A stretch of 39,390 nt of DNA, taken from positions 160,719-200,108 of the forward strand of contig MKVL01000001.1 in the NCBI GenBank assembly GCA_001899205.1. The letters are read 5' to 3'. Under the pieces are notes generated by a model. The model was not told where the DNA came from. It searched no databases and saw nothing but the letters and a program-made list of their open reading frames with translations. The stretch is from Mesorhizobium sp. 65-26 (lineage in GTDB: Bacteria; Pseudomonadota; Alphaproteobacteria; Rhizobiales; Rhizobiaceae). The position numbers were made by a program, and so were the translations under genes. This document shows, in pieces, positions 7,980 through 16,060 of this stretch. Positions within the stretch are counted from its first letter, which is position 1; every line of letters starts with the position of its first letter.

Positions 7980-9638
7980 TTACTCTCCAGCCTGAACGGC
8001 GCTGGTGGCTGGAATGGCCGGCATGTCCGGTTCCGCCGCGGTGGCGGACTCGTGCCGAGCGAGGGTGATCGTCTTGAGGACGTTGAAGGTGCCGACCACC
8101 GCGCCGGCCAGGAACAGCAGGCCGCCGAAGGTGCGCGCGATGTAGTAGGGATGCATCGCTTCCAGGCTGTCGACGAAGGAGTAGGCCAGCGTGCCGCTGT
8201 CGTTGTAGGTGCGCCACATCAGGCCCTGGATGATGCCCGAGTTCCACATCGAGAAGACGTAGACAATGGTGCCGGCCAACGCCAACCAGAAGTGGACCTC
8301 GACCAGCCTGGGCGAGTACATCGCCTCGCGCTTCCACAGCCAGGGCACCAGCGCGTAGATCGAGCCGAAGGTGATCATCGCCACCCAGCCGAGCGCGCCG
8401 GCGTGGACATGGCCGATGGTCCAGTCGGTGTAGTGCGAGAGCGAATTGACGGGGCGGATAGCCATGAACGAGCCCTCAAAGGTCGACAGGCCGTAGAACA
8501 CCGCCGCCACCATCATGAAGCGCAGGGTCGCGTCGTCGCGCACCTTGTGCCAGGCGCCGTTCAGCGTGGCCAGCGCATTGCCCGCCGAGGCCCAGGACGG
8601 CACCAGCAGCATGACGGAGAAGGTCATGCCCAGTGTCTGCACCCATTGCGGCAGGGCGGTGTAGTGCAGGTGGTGCGAGCCCGCCCACATATACAGGAAC
8701 GTGATGCCCCAGAAGGAGATGATCGACAGCCGATAGGAGAAGATCGGACGTCCGGCGCGCTTGGGCAGGTAGTAGTACATCATGCCGAGGAAGCCGGAGG
8801 TCAGGAAGAAGGCCACCGCATTGTGCCCGTACCACCACTCCGTCATCGCATCCTGCACGCCAGAGAACAGAGAATAGCTCTTGGCGTGGCTGAACGAGAC
8901 GGGGACGGCGAGGTTGTTGACGATGTGCAGCACCGCCACGACCAGGATGAAGGCCATGTAGTACCAGTTCGCCACGTAGATGTGCGGCTCCTTGCGCCGC
9001 GCCAGCGTGCGCAGGTAGATCAGGAAATAGACGACCCACACGATCACGAGCCAGATGTCGGCGTACCACTCCGGCTCGGCATATTCCTTCGACTGGGTGA
9101 TGCCCATCAGGTAGCCGCTGGCGGCGACGATGCAGAAGAGGTTGTAGCCGATCAGCACGAACCAGGGTGAGAACTGGTCCGGCAGGCGGGCGCGGGACGT
9201 GCGCTGCAGCACGTGGAAGGATGTCGCGATCAACGCATTGCCGCCGAAGCCGAAGATGACGCCCGAAGTGTGCACGGGCCGCAGGCGCCCGAAGCTTGCC
9301 CAGGCCTGGTCGACGAAGGTCAGCTCCGGCCAGGCGAGCAACGCCGCCACCCAAACGCCCATGGCCATGCCGATGACGGCCCAGAACATCGCCAGCACGA
9401 TGCCGACCTTGGTGGGGTCGTCATAGTAGGAGGCGAGCCGGCTCTCGTCCGGCTCGGGCGCGAAGTAGCCCGACATGACGTAGAAGGCGAGGCCGACGCT
9501 GAACAGCAAGACGATGAAGCCCTGGCCGCCCAAGGGATCGTTGCGCCCCGCCGCGGCCATTGCCAGGCCGATAATGCCAAGAAAAAGCAATACACCCAGC
9601 GCGAGCTGGCGTTCGCTCAAAGTGAGGCGTGAGATCAT
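7980..9638 (-). CDS. ccoN: cbb3-type cytochrome c oxidase catalytic subunit CcoN/FixN
   Basis: 552 residues, about 12-14 membrane helices, a heme-copper oxidase subunit I of the high-affinity C family. Visible heme and CuB ligand contexts are RPVHTSG, WWYGHNAV, AGSHHLHYT and TIGHVHAGALGW. The enzyme reduces oxygen to water under low oxygen and pumps protons. I start at ATG 9638, with GGAG about 8 bases upstream. The open frame continues to a TTG at 9725, but that codon lies inside the FNR box, so the longer start is not credible. First gene of the eight-gene operon. Confidence 0.97.
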   Translation of the reverse strand: MISRLTLSERQLALGVLLFLGIIGLAMAAAGRNDPLGGQGFIVLLFSVGLAFYVMSGYFAPEPDESRLASYYDDPTKVGIVLAMFWAVIGMAMGVWVAALLAWPELTFVDQAWASFGRLRPVHTSGVIFGFGGNALIATSFHVLQRTSRARLPDQFSPWFVLIGYNLFCIVAASGYLMGITQSKEYAEPEWYADIWLVIVWVVYFLIYLRTLARRKEPHIYVANWYYMAFILVVAVLHIVNNLAVPVSFSHAKSYSLFSGVQDAMTEWWYGHNAVAFFLTSGFLGMMYYYLPKRAGRPIFSYRLSIISFWGITFLYMWAGSHHLHYTALPQWVQTLGMTFSVMLLVPSWASAGNALATLNGAWHKVRDDATLRFMMVAAVFYGLSTFEGSFMAIRPVNSLSHYTDWTIGHVHAGALGWVAMITFGSIYALVPWLWKREAMYSPRLVEVHFWLALAGTIVYVFSMWNSGIIQGLMWRTYNDSGTLAYSFVDSLEAMHPYYIARTFGGLLFLAGAVVGTFNVLKTITLARHESATAAEPDMPAIPATSAVQAGE

Positions 9639-9711
9639 GCAGTCCACTCCATTGCCGAACCAGAGGTCGGGCTCTGCGTTCCCGCGGTAGCAGTTCGATG
9701 GGGTCTCTTCT

Positions 9712-9725
9712 TTGATCTGGATCAA
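9712..9725. promoter_or_regulatory. Perfect FNR/FixK box between ccoN and the hemerythrin-like gene
   Basis: TTGATCTGGATCAA matches the FNR consensus TTGAT-N4-ATCAA at every defined base. It lies 74 bases upstream of the ccoN ATG and 70 bases upstream of the divergent gene. Rightward, GATTAT at 9745-9750 stands close to class II -10 position. Leftward the expected -10 region is weaker (CTACCG near 9690-9685). It probably gives anaerobic/microaerobic control to ccoN and possibly to both directions. Confidence 0.85.
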
Positions 9726-9794
9726 AGTAGGAGTGGGCGACTTCGATTATCGGGTCACTGTTCCCCTTCAATATCGAGGAGAGCCGGCACCACG

Positions 9795-10277
9795 ATGAGC
9801 GCGCGCACATCCTCCACCCCGTCAGCCGAGCATAGGCAGCGTGGAGCGCGGGCGGCCTTCAGCACGTCGCATAGGCGCCTCCTGGCGCTGTGCCATCAGC
9901 TCGAGGAATTTGCCGACGCCTTGCCCAACCGCCTCGACCAGGCACGCTGCGGCAAAGTCGCGAAGACGATGCTGCCGCTTCTCAAGGCGTGTCACGCGAC
10001 AGAGGAAAGGCTGATCGACGGGATGGACGCGTCGCGAAAGCGCAAGCTGGCAGCTTCGATCGTGCGCCTCATGTCGGAGCATCTGCGCGACCAGTATTTC
10101 GCCGAGGATATCGTGGAGGCCCTCGGCCAGGTTTCCGACGACGAGTCTTCGCCGAATCCCGAGGCGTTCGGCTTCATGCTGCGCTCGTTCTTCGAGACGC
10201 AGAGGCGGCATATCGCCTTCGAGCAGGAGCATATCGTGCCCCATCTGCCGGACCAGCCGCAGGTGTCCGGGCAATGA
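9795..10277 (+). CDS. Hemerythrin-like (HHE domain) protein
   Basis: 160 residues, all helical. Histidines and acids fall in the four-helix pattern of an HHE domain: His26/His34 (helix 1), His67 with Glu70-Glu71 (helix 2), His96 (helix 3), His139, Glu143, His146 and His150 (helix 4, RRHIAFEQEHIVPH). Such proteins bind a di-iron centre and act in oxygen or NO sensing, storage or iron-sulfur repair. No signal peptide, so it is cytoplasmic. It is divergent from ccoN and shares the FNR box, which fits a role at low oxygen or under nitrosative stress. The metal centre is inferred from residue pattern, not shown. Confidence 0.8.
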   Translation: MSARTSSTPSAEHRQRGARAAFSTSHRRLLALCHQLEEFADALPNRLDQARCGKVAKTMLPLLKACHATEERLIDGMDASRKRKLAASIVRLMSEHLRDQYFAEDIVEALGQVSDDESSPNPEAFGFMLRSFFETQRRHIAFEQEHIVPHLPDQPQVSGQ

Positions 10278-10374
10278 ACGCGAAGCGGTTTCAGGCCGTC
10301 GCAAATCGAACGATGTGGGAAACGCCGAATTCGGTTGACCGGCAGCGCTTTATCACTATACATCGCGGCCGGTC

Positions 10375-10451
<77 letters not shown>

Positions 10452-10570
10452 TTTTAAAACAAAGCCTTATCTGCATCCCCCAAGGTGACTGCGTGTTCCG
10501 CGGCCACTGTGCAGACAGCAATGGTCGATACCGGCAATTTGGCTGACCGCGAACTCCCGAGACTGAAATA

Positions 10571-10609
10571 GCTCCAAAGCGGAGCGCTTCATTCGGAGCG
10601 GCGAAGCGC
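10571..10609 (-). terminator. Paired hairpins downstream of the sugar transferase gene
   Basis: GCTCC-AAAGC-GGAGC (10571-10585) overlaps by two bases GCGCTTC-N12-GAAGCGC (10584-10609), so the two stems compete. On the minus strand they lie about 40 bases past the stop of the sugar transferase gene. The T-tract is poor, so they are a weak or Rho-assisted terminator at best. The rest of 10452-10649 shows no gene. Confidence 0.35.
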
Positions 10610-10649
10610 GAACCCTTGGATTCACCTGGTCGCGCCGCCGGGATCGCGC

Positions 10650-12185
10650 TCAGTATGCGTTTTCGGTGTTGAGCAGCCGGAGCGGCGTCAGGAGCAGGAT
10701 GCGCAGGTCGAACAGCATCGACCAGTTCTCGATGTAGTAGAGGTCGTACTCCGTGCGCATCCGGATCTTTTCGTTGGTGTCCATCTCGCCGCGCCAGCCG
10801 TTGATCTGGGCCCAGCCCGTGACGCCGGGCTTGACCTTGTGGCGCGCGAAATAGCCATCGACCACCTCATTGTAGAGCAGGTTGTGCGACTGGGCGGCGA
10901 TGGCGTGCGGGCGCGGTCCCACCAGTGAAAGCGAACCCAGCAACGCATTGAAGAATTGCGGCAATTCGTCGATCGAGGTCTTGCGGATGAAGCGACCGAC
11001 GCGGGTGACACGCGGGTCGTTCTTGGTCACGGTCTGCTTGGCCGTCGGATCGGCCTTGTCGGTGTACATCGAGCGGAACTTGTAGACCTCGATGACTTCG
11101 TTGTTGAAGCCGTGCCGCTTCTGCTTGAACAGAACCGGCCCCTTGCTGTCGAGCTTGATGGCGATCGCCGTCGCCAGCATGACCGGCGAGAACAACAGGA
11201 TGCCGATCAAGGAAAAGACGATGTCGAAGGCCCGCTTGGCAACCGAGTCCCAGCCGTTGATCGGCCTGTCGAAAATGTCGAGCATCGGCACGGAGCCGAT
11301 ATAGGAATAGGAACGCGGGCGAAATTGCAGCGCGTTGGAGTGCGCCGACAAGCGTATGTCCACGGGCAGCACCCACAGCTTCTTCAAAAGCTGCAGAACG
11401 CGTGTCTCGGCGGTAAGCGGCAACGACACGATCAGCATGTCGATGCGCGCGATACGGGCGAACTCGATCAGCTCGGAGATCGTGCCGAGCTTCGGATAGC
11501 CGGCAACGATGGGCGGCGAGCGCTTGTCGTTGCGATCGTCGAAGATGCCGCAGATGCGGATGTCGTTGTAGGGCTGCTTCTCGACAGAGCGGATCAGGAC
11601 CTCCGCCGCCTTGCCGCCGCCGACGATGACGGCGCGGCGCTCCATGCGGCCATCGCGCGCCCAGCGGCGAATCAGGTTGGCTATCGCCAGGCGTAGCCCG
11701 AACAGCAGGATGAAGCCGACCACGAACCATGTGCCGAACATCAGGCGCGAGTATTCCTCCGACATCTTCATGACGAAGGCTGTCAGCGCCATCAGCGCGA
11801 AAGTGCCGGCCCAGACCAGCAATATGCGGTTGAAATTGGCGATCGGCCGCATCAGCGACGAGACCTGATAGCAGTCGGTGACGTCGAGCAGGACCACGGC
11901 GAGGAAGGAGGCGGCAGCGATCGTCAGCGTGTACTGCCAGCCGAGATAGGTGAAGAAGCCGAGATACCAGACATAGACGCAAAGGCCGGACAGGAAGAGC
12001 AGCGCGAACTCGATCATGCGCAGCACGCCGCTGGCCATGATGGGAGACATGGTATCGCGACGGTACTGCGAGGCGACCTGGCGGGCGACACTGTTCAGCG
12101 TGCCCGGCTTGCCGCTGTCGGCCTGGCCGTCGAGTTTACGCACCGCGTCCGTTGAGAAGCGGCGCGCCGGGTCGATCTCGTTCAT
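10650..12185 (-). CDS. Undecaprenyl-phosphate sugar phosphotransferase (WcaJ/ExoY-like)
   Basis: 511 residues. Four to five N-terminal membrane helices, a central CoA-binding-like Rossmann domain (AVIVGGGKAAEVLIRSVE), then a fifth helix and the bacterial sugar transferase domain: KRAFDIVFSLIGILLFSP, YKFRSM, ELPQFFN, LSLVGPRPHA, KPGVTGWAQINGWRGE. It starts exopolysaccharide repeat-unit assembly by moving a hexose-1-phosphate from UDP-sugar to undecaprenyl phosphate at the inner membrane. The ATG at 12185 is preferred; a TTG at 12248 would add 21 residues. With the Wza- and Wzz-like genes nearby it forms an EPS export cluster; glucose versus galactose cannot be told from sequence. Confidence 0.92.
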   Translation of the reverse strand: MNEIDPARRFSTDAVRKLDGQADSGKPGTLNSVARQVASQYRRDTMSPIMASGVLRMIEFALLFLSGLCVYVWYLGFFTYLGWQYTLTIAAASFLAVVLLDVTDCYQVSSLMRPIANFNRILLVWAGTFALMALTAFVMKMSEEYSRLMFGTWFVVGFILLFGLRLAIANLIRRWARDGRMERRAVIVGGGKAAEVLIRSVEKQPYNDIRICGIFDDRNDKRSPPIVAGYPKLGTISELIEFARIARIDMLIVSLPLTAETRVLQLLKKLWVLPVDIRLSAHSNALQFRPRSYSYIGSVPMLDIFDRPINGWDSVAKRAFDIVFSLIGILLFSPVMLATAIAIKLDSKGPVLFKQKRHGFNNEVIEVYKFRSMYTDKADPTAKQTVTKNDPRVTRVGRFIRKTSIDELPQFFNALLGSLSLVGPRPHAIAAQSHNLLYNEVVDGYFARHKVKPGVTGWAQINGWRGEMDTNEKIRMRTEYDLYYIENWSMLFDLRILLLTPLRLLNTENAY

Positions 12186-12293
12186 GGAACTGTCCGCGAG
12201 CTTCGATGTCTGTATAGCAGAAAGAGAGCTAAGAAAGCTTTGAGACAACCGCTGGTTTTGGATGCATCCAATCCAGTGGAGGTTTGCTCACCA

Positions 12294-12503
12294 TTATCGG
12301 GAGTTGAGTAGCGGGCTCTCTCGTGCGGTGCAATAGATCTTTTCAACCCAGGCGATCATTGGATCGAGATCGAGGCTGATGCCGGCGGCGGTCAAATCCG
12401 CGATAGTTTGCCGCTGGAGGTAGGGCGCCGCATCGCGGCGAATGGGGGCGGGCCCACGCAAGACCTTGAAACCCGCAACGGTGAGCCGGATGGACGGACG
12501 CAC
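12294..12503 (-). CDS. Possible small hypothetical gene or gene remnant
   Basis: 69-codon frame with a GTG start and AGGA 7 bases upstream. I recognise no family. Third codon positions are mostly G or C, as in real genes here, which favours coding or a recent remnant over chance. An in-frame stop lies 12 codons upstream of the GTG. The rest of the 424-base gap between the sugar transferase start (12185) and the wza-like stop (12610) contains no other supported gene, and any promoter for the sugar transferase must lie in it. It may equally be non-coding. Confidence 0.3.
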   Translation of the reverse strand: MRPSIRLTVAGFKVLRGPAPIRRDAAPYLQRQTIADLTAAGISLDLDPMIAWVEKIYCTARESPLLNSR

Positions 12504-12609
12504 GGCGCCATCCTGGCGCTGCGTTCGTGCCTTTCATCCCGGCTGCAATTCCTCAGTGATATCATATGCTCGTCAGGCAGGGCGCGATTCATGGCTGCTT
12601 GCGGCATTG

Positions 12610-13173
12610 TTAAAACAGGCGTTCGCGAACGTAGACGGTATCGCCCGGCAGAAGCGGGTCGGATGTCTGCACGCGACCGGTAATCACCTTGCCGTTGATG
12701 TCGCGGGTGATGTCGACGCTGTCCTGGTTCGCGCGAGGCGTGTAGCCGCCGGCAATGGCGACCGCCTTCTGCACGGTGAGGCCAGGCACGTAGGAATATT
12801 GCCCGGCAGCGCCCACTTCGCCCATGACGAAGATCGGCCGGTAGCGATCGATCTCGACGGAGACGTCAGGATCGCGCAGGTATCCTTGCCGAAGCCTTGT
12901 GGCGAGTTCCTTTTCCAACTGCTGGGATGTGTGGCCGCGCGCCGGCACCCGCCCTACGAGCGGAAAGGAGATATAGCCGGATTGGTCAACACTGTAGGTG
13001 TTGGTCAGGCCTTCCTGTTCGAAGACGGTGATGCGGATACGATCTCCGGCGCCGAGCCGATAGGGCTGGTCGAGCACCTCATGAAAGGCAGCCGGCGCTG
13101 GCCTGTAGCTGGAGCAGCCGGCGAGCATCGATACGGCAAGCAGCGCGCGGAGCAGGGATGCAGTGCTGTTCAT
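12610..13173 (-). CDS. Polysaccharide export lipoprotein (Wza/OPX family)
   Basis: 187 residues with a lipoprotein signal (LLAVSMLAGC, lipidated Cys20), then a polysaccharide biosynthesis/export domain (YRLGAGDRIRITVFEQEGLTN) and one SLBB-like soluble domain (GEVGAAGQYSYVPGLTVQKA). It is shorter than E. coli Wza (about 360 residues) and lacks the C-terminal amphipathic barrel helix, as in many rhizobial ExoF-like short forms. It forms the periplasmic/outer-membrane part of the EPS channel. The start at 13173 gives the lipobox at the correct depth. Divergent from the Wzz-like gene, sharing a 213-base promoter region. Confidence 0.9.
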   Translation of the reverse strand: MNSTASLLRALLAVSMLAGCSSYRPAPAAFHEVLDQPYRLGAGDRIRITVFEQEGLTNTYSVDQSGYISFPLVGRVPARGHTSQQLEKELATRLRQGYLRDPDVSVEIDRYRPIFVMGEVGAAGQYSYVPGLTVQKAVAIAGGYTPRANQDSVDITRDINGKVITGRVQTSDPLLPGDTVYVRERLF

Positions 13174-13386
13174 GGCCGAACGAATACCTTCGACTTGCTG
13201 GCGGGGACCTCGACGATCGATGGCCGTTATCATCCTGTTAGGGTTAATGCCCGGTAAAGGCGGATCGCTTTCCTGTCGGGCCGGACATGTTTACGGCCCG
13301 GACGCTGGCGGCGGGGGAGTGCTTCTTAACGGCTGAGTTACCATACTTGTTTACCATCCGTGGTGACCCCGTATCGGAGTATGGCC

Positions 13387-15522
13387 ATGTCCGCTCAGTC
13401 CCCGGCCGCAGTCATCGACCCTCGGCAGATCTTCGCCGGTCTCTCGAGGAACTGGCTGCGCATCTTGATCGTCGCCCTGGCGGTGGCGGGCATGGCATTC
13501 GCTTTGGCCTGGCTGGCGGCACCGCAATACAGGGCCGTCGCGCAACTCAAGCTCGGACCGGCCGAATCGTCTGTTCCGCGCAAGGGAGGCGACACGATCG
13601 TTAACGGGCGGGGCGTGGCGACCGGGATGCAGGTCATATCCTCGGCCGACATCCTCAAGCAGGTTGCCGCGAAGCTCGATCTTGCGCGCATGCCGGAGTT
13701 CAATGACGCGCTGAAGATGTCGGCGCTCAGCCGCTTCCTCGTCATAGCCGGCTTGAAGAGCGACCCGGAGGAGATCCCGCAGGAAGAGCGCGTGCTGAAG
13801 AAGATCCGCGAAAAGCTCGATGTGCGGGGGGATGAGAAGGCCCGTGTCATCACCATCGAGTTTTCGTCCGAGAACGCAAGGCTCGCGGCCGACATTCCGA
13901 ACGCCATGGCCAGCTTCTACCTTGCAGGGCAGGGTAACGCGAAGCTGGAGCCCAATTTTGCAACCGTCGCCTTTCTCGGCCCGGAAGTCGTCGACCTGCA
14001 GAACAAAGTGAAGGATGCCGACGCGAAGGTTGCGGCTTTCCGAGCGCAATCGGACCTTCTGACGGGAGGCAACTCGGCTCTCGCAACCCAACAGCTCTCC
14101 GATCTGACGAATGAACTGTCGCGGGTGCGCGCCGGTCGAGCGAGCGCCGAAGCAGCTATCGAGGCCATTCGCAAAGCAGTTCGGAACGGCGGCTCACTCG
14201 CCTCGATCCCGGAAGTGCAGTCTTCCGAGCTGACGCAAGGGCTGCTCGCGCGGCAGGTTGAGATCAGGAGCGACATGGCCGAACTCTCCACCACCTTGCT
14301 CGACAATCACCCGCGCATCCGCGCGTTGAAGTCGCAGCTTGCCAATCTCGACGCCCAGCTTCGCGGCGAAGCGGACAAGCTGCAGAAGGGGCTGGCAACT
14401 CAGGCGCAGACGATGCAGGCGCGGGAAAGCCAGCTTGTCGCCGAGCTCGAAACGTTGAAGACGGCCTCCGCGCATGCCGGCGAACAGCAGGTCGAGCTCG
14501 ACGCCTTGCAGCGAGACGCGGATGCCAGGCGGCAAGTGCTCGAGTCCTACATGTCTCGCTACCGTACGAGCGCCGCCGGTGTCGACGGTGGCTACGCGCC
14601 GGTCGATGCCCGCATCATTGTGGAGGCGCAGGCGCCTGCGGATCCGTATTTCCCGAAGATACTGCCGATCACCGGCGCGGCCTTCGTCGCCTCGTTGCTG
14701 TTGATGGCCGCCGGTACACTGCTCGGCCAGCTGCTTTCCGCGGGCGCAACGCGCGCCGCGGCCGATGCCCGCTTCGATCGCATCGAGCAGGTCACGATGC
14801 CTGTCGTCCACCACGAATCGGACGATGTTTCGATATCCGGTGATTTCGCAGAGGCTGATCCGGCGCCTATTTCCATCGTGACGGACGGGGTCGTGGACGA
14901 AGGTGCGGCAGCGCATGCGACGCTTGGCGAGATCGACATAGAGGCTGCCGCTGAGAGGCTGGTTTCAAGGGGCGCGGCGAGGGCCATTTTCGTCTCGCCT
15001 GAGGGCGACGAGGCGGCCGCGTCGGCTGTCCTGGTGGCGCGCGAGGCCTCCGATGCCGGCCTTCGCGTGCTGCTTCTCGATCTCACCGCCTCGGGCGCGG
15101 CCTCCCGGCCGATGCTGGACGCCGTCCTGTTTCCCGGAATTACCAACCTGCTGGCCGCCGAGGCGCAGTTCAGCGACGTCATCCATGCCGACCATTATTC
15201 GGACTGCCACGTAATTCCCGTCGGCACCGCCGATACGGCGCGCGCCATGCGCGCGATCGACAGGTTGCCTATCATCATGCAATCGCTGACCACCGCCTAT
15301 GATCTGGTCGTGGTCGAGTGCGGCCCGTCTGATGCGCAGGGGATCAGCCGGCTGGTGGGCGAGGGGACGGAGGTCTTCCTGTCCATGCTCGAGCCGCGTG
15401 ACGAGATCGCGCTGGCCGCTGTCCAGTTGATCGAGAATGGTTATCCCGACGTCACCCTGGTAACGCCTGTCGGGCACAGGCAGCCGGAAGTGCGCGTGTT
15501 CGGGCATCGGTCGGCGGCCTAG
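13387..15522 (+). CDS. Wzz/GumC-like polysaccharide co-polymerase with degenerate BY-kinase domain
   Basis: 711 residues. A cytoplasmic N-terminus, membrane helix at about 24-44, a large periplasmic coiled-coil domain (about 45-415), a proline-rich PADPYFPKILP segment and second helix (about 424-450), then a cytoplasmic domain (about 520-711). This last part aligns with bacterial tyrosine kinases, but the Walker A region reads SPEGDEAAASAV (about 534-545), without the Gly-Lys-Ser/Thr, and the Walker B Asp is Glu in YDLVVVECGPS. No Tyr cluster ends the protein. It should still control EPS chain length and docking but not autophosphorylate. GGAG lies 7 bases upstream of 13387; ATG 13381 is possible. 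Confidence 0.9.
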   Translation: MSAQSPAAVIDPRQIFAGLSRNWLRILIVALAVAGMAFALAWLAAPQYRAVAQLKLGPAESSVPRKGGDTIVNGRGVATGMQVISSADILKQVAAKLDLARMPEFNDALKMSALSRFLVIAGLKSDPEEIPQEERVLKKIREKLDVRGDEKARVITIEFSSENARLAADIPNAMASFYLAGQGNAKLEPNFATVAFLGPEVVDLQNKVKDADAKVAAFRAQSDLLTGGNSALATQQLSDLTNELSRVRAGRASAEAAIEAIRKAVRNGGSLASIPEVQSSELTQGLLARQVEIRSDMAELSTTLLDNHPRIRALKSQLANLDAQLRGEADKLQKGLATQAQTMQARESQLVAELETLKTASAHAGEQQVELDALQRDADARRQVLESYMSRYRTSAAGVDGGYAPVDARIIVEAQAPADPYFPKILPITGAAFVASLLLMAAGTLLGQLLSAGATRAAADARFDRIEQVTMPVVHHESDDVSISGDFAEADPAPISIVTDGVVDEGAAAHATLGEIDIEAAAERLVSRGAARAIFVSPEGDEAAASAVLVAREASDAGLRVLLLDLTASGAASRPMLDAVLFPGITNLLAAEAQFSDVIHADHYSDCHVIPVGTADTARAMRAIDRLPIIMQSLTTAYDLVVVECGPSDAQGISRLVGEGTEVFLSMLEPRDEIALAAVQLIENGYPDVTLVTPVGHRQPEVRVFGHRSAA

Positions 15523-15526
15523 CTTG

Positions 15527-15548
15527 GCCGCCAGCTTGCACTGGTGGC
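15527..15548. terminator. Hairpin between convergent genes
   Basis: GCCGCCAG-CTTGCA-CTGGTGGC forms an 8-pair stem with one G-U pair. It fills the 30-base gap between the Wzz-like stop and the stop of the convergent secreted-protein gene, so may end transcripts from both sides. There is no clear T-tract. Confidence 0.35.
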
Positions 15549-15552
15549 TGCG

Positions 15553-15957
15553 TCAGCACTTGTGGAAATAGTGGTAGGTATCAGGCGCGCTCATCCATTT
15601 GAGTTTGGTCGCCAGGCCGCCATGCGCGTTGATCCATCCCCTGATGTCCTCGGCATAGGCGTGCCATAGGACACCGGTCATGTCGGTACGATGGGCGAGG
15701 TGGAAGCCGAAGCTGGCCGTCGGTGTCACGCATATCCGGCTGCGCGGAATGTAACCGAGCAGCACGGTGCAGGCCGACTGGCATTTGCCGACGATGCGGA
15801 CATCGACACCGCGCGCGGCGAGCTCCTTCCAGCGCTCGGCGTAAGCCGCGACGCTGCCGCCATGGGCGTCGGAGACATCGATCGTTTCAGCCGCCGCGAC
15901 CGATGCGGCAAACGGCGTGACAAGAAAAAGCAGCCCCGCAAACACGACCCTGAGCAT
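15553..15957 (-). CDS. Small secreted ClpP/crotonase-like protein
   Basis: 134 residues with a signal peptide (about 1-23, cleavage near AAA-E). The segment GKCQSACTVLLGY followed by RICVTPTASFGFH resembles the active core of ClpP: Ser61 and His86 are 25 residues apart, the same spacing as Ser106 and His131 in the ClpP of this window, and both share the TP-x-A step before the His. Four cysteines (59, 63, 76, 134) suggest disulfides in the periplasm. Similar small periplasmic ClpP-like proteins occur in rhizobia but have no known substrate. It is convergent with the EPS gene; a link to EPS is not shown. Confidence 0.7.
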   Translation of the reverse strand: MLRVVFAGLLFLVTPFAASVAAAETIDVSDAHGGSVAAYAERWKELAARGVDVRIVGKCQSACTVLLGYIPRSRICVTPTASFGFHLAHRTDMTGVLWHAYAEDIRGWINAHGGLATKLKWMSAPDTYHYFHKC

Positions 15958-16060
15958 GCCAAGCCTCCCCGGCGCGCGACGCGTGCCGGCAAGATAGCCC
16001 CTGGCGGGCCCGTCTCTGAATCACATTCGTGTTTGCGGAAGTCGAAAAGGGACCTTGGCC

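Noticed and set aside
7833-9170. Long plus-strand open frame opposite ccoN/ccoO
   Set aside because: Shadow of the strongly conserved oxidase genes; His/Asp/Arg-rich low-information protein.
9639-9725. Longer CcoN starting at TTG 9725
   Set aside because: That codon lies inside the perfect FNR box, and the extra 29 residues are not CcoN-like; ATG 9638 has a proper ribosome binding site.
13325-13342. CtrA-like site upstream of the Wzz-like gene
   Set aside because: TTAA is followed after eight bases by TTAC, so both spacing and the second half-site are wrong.
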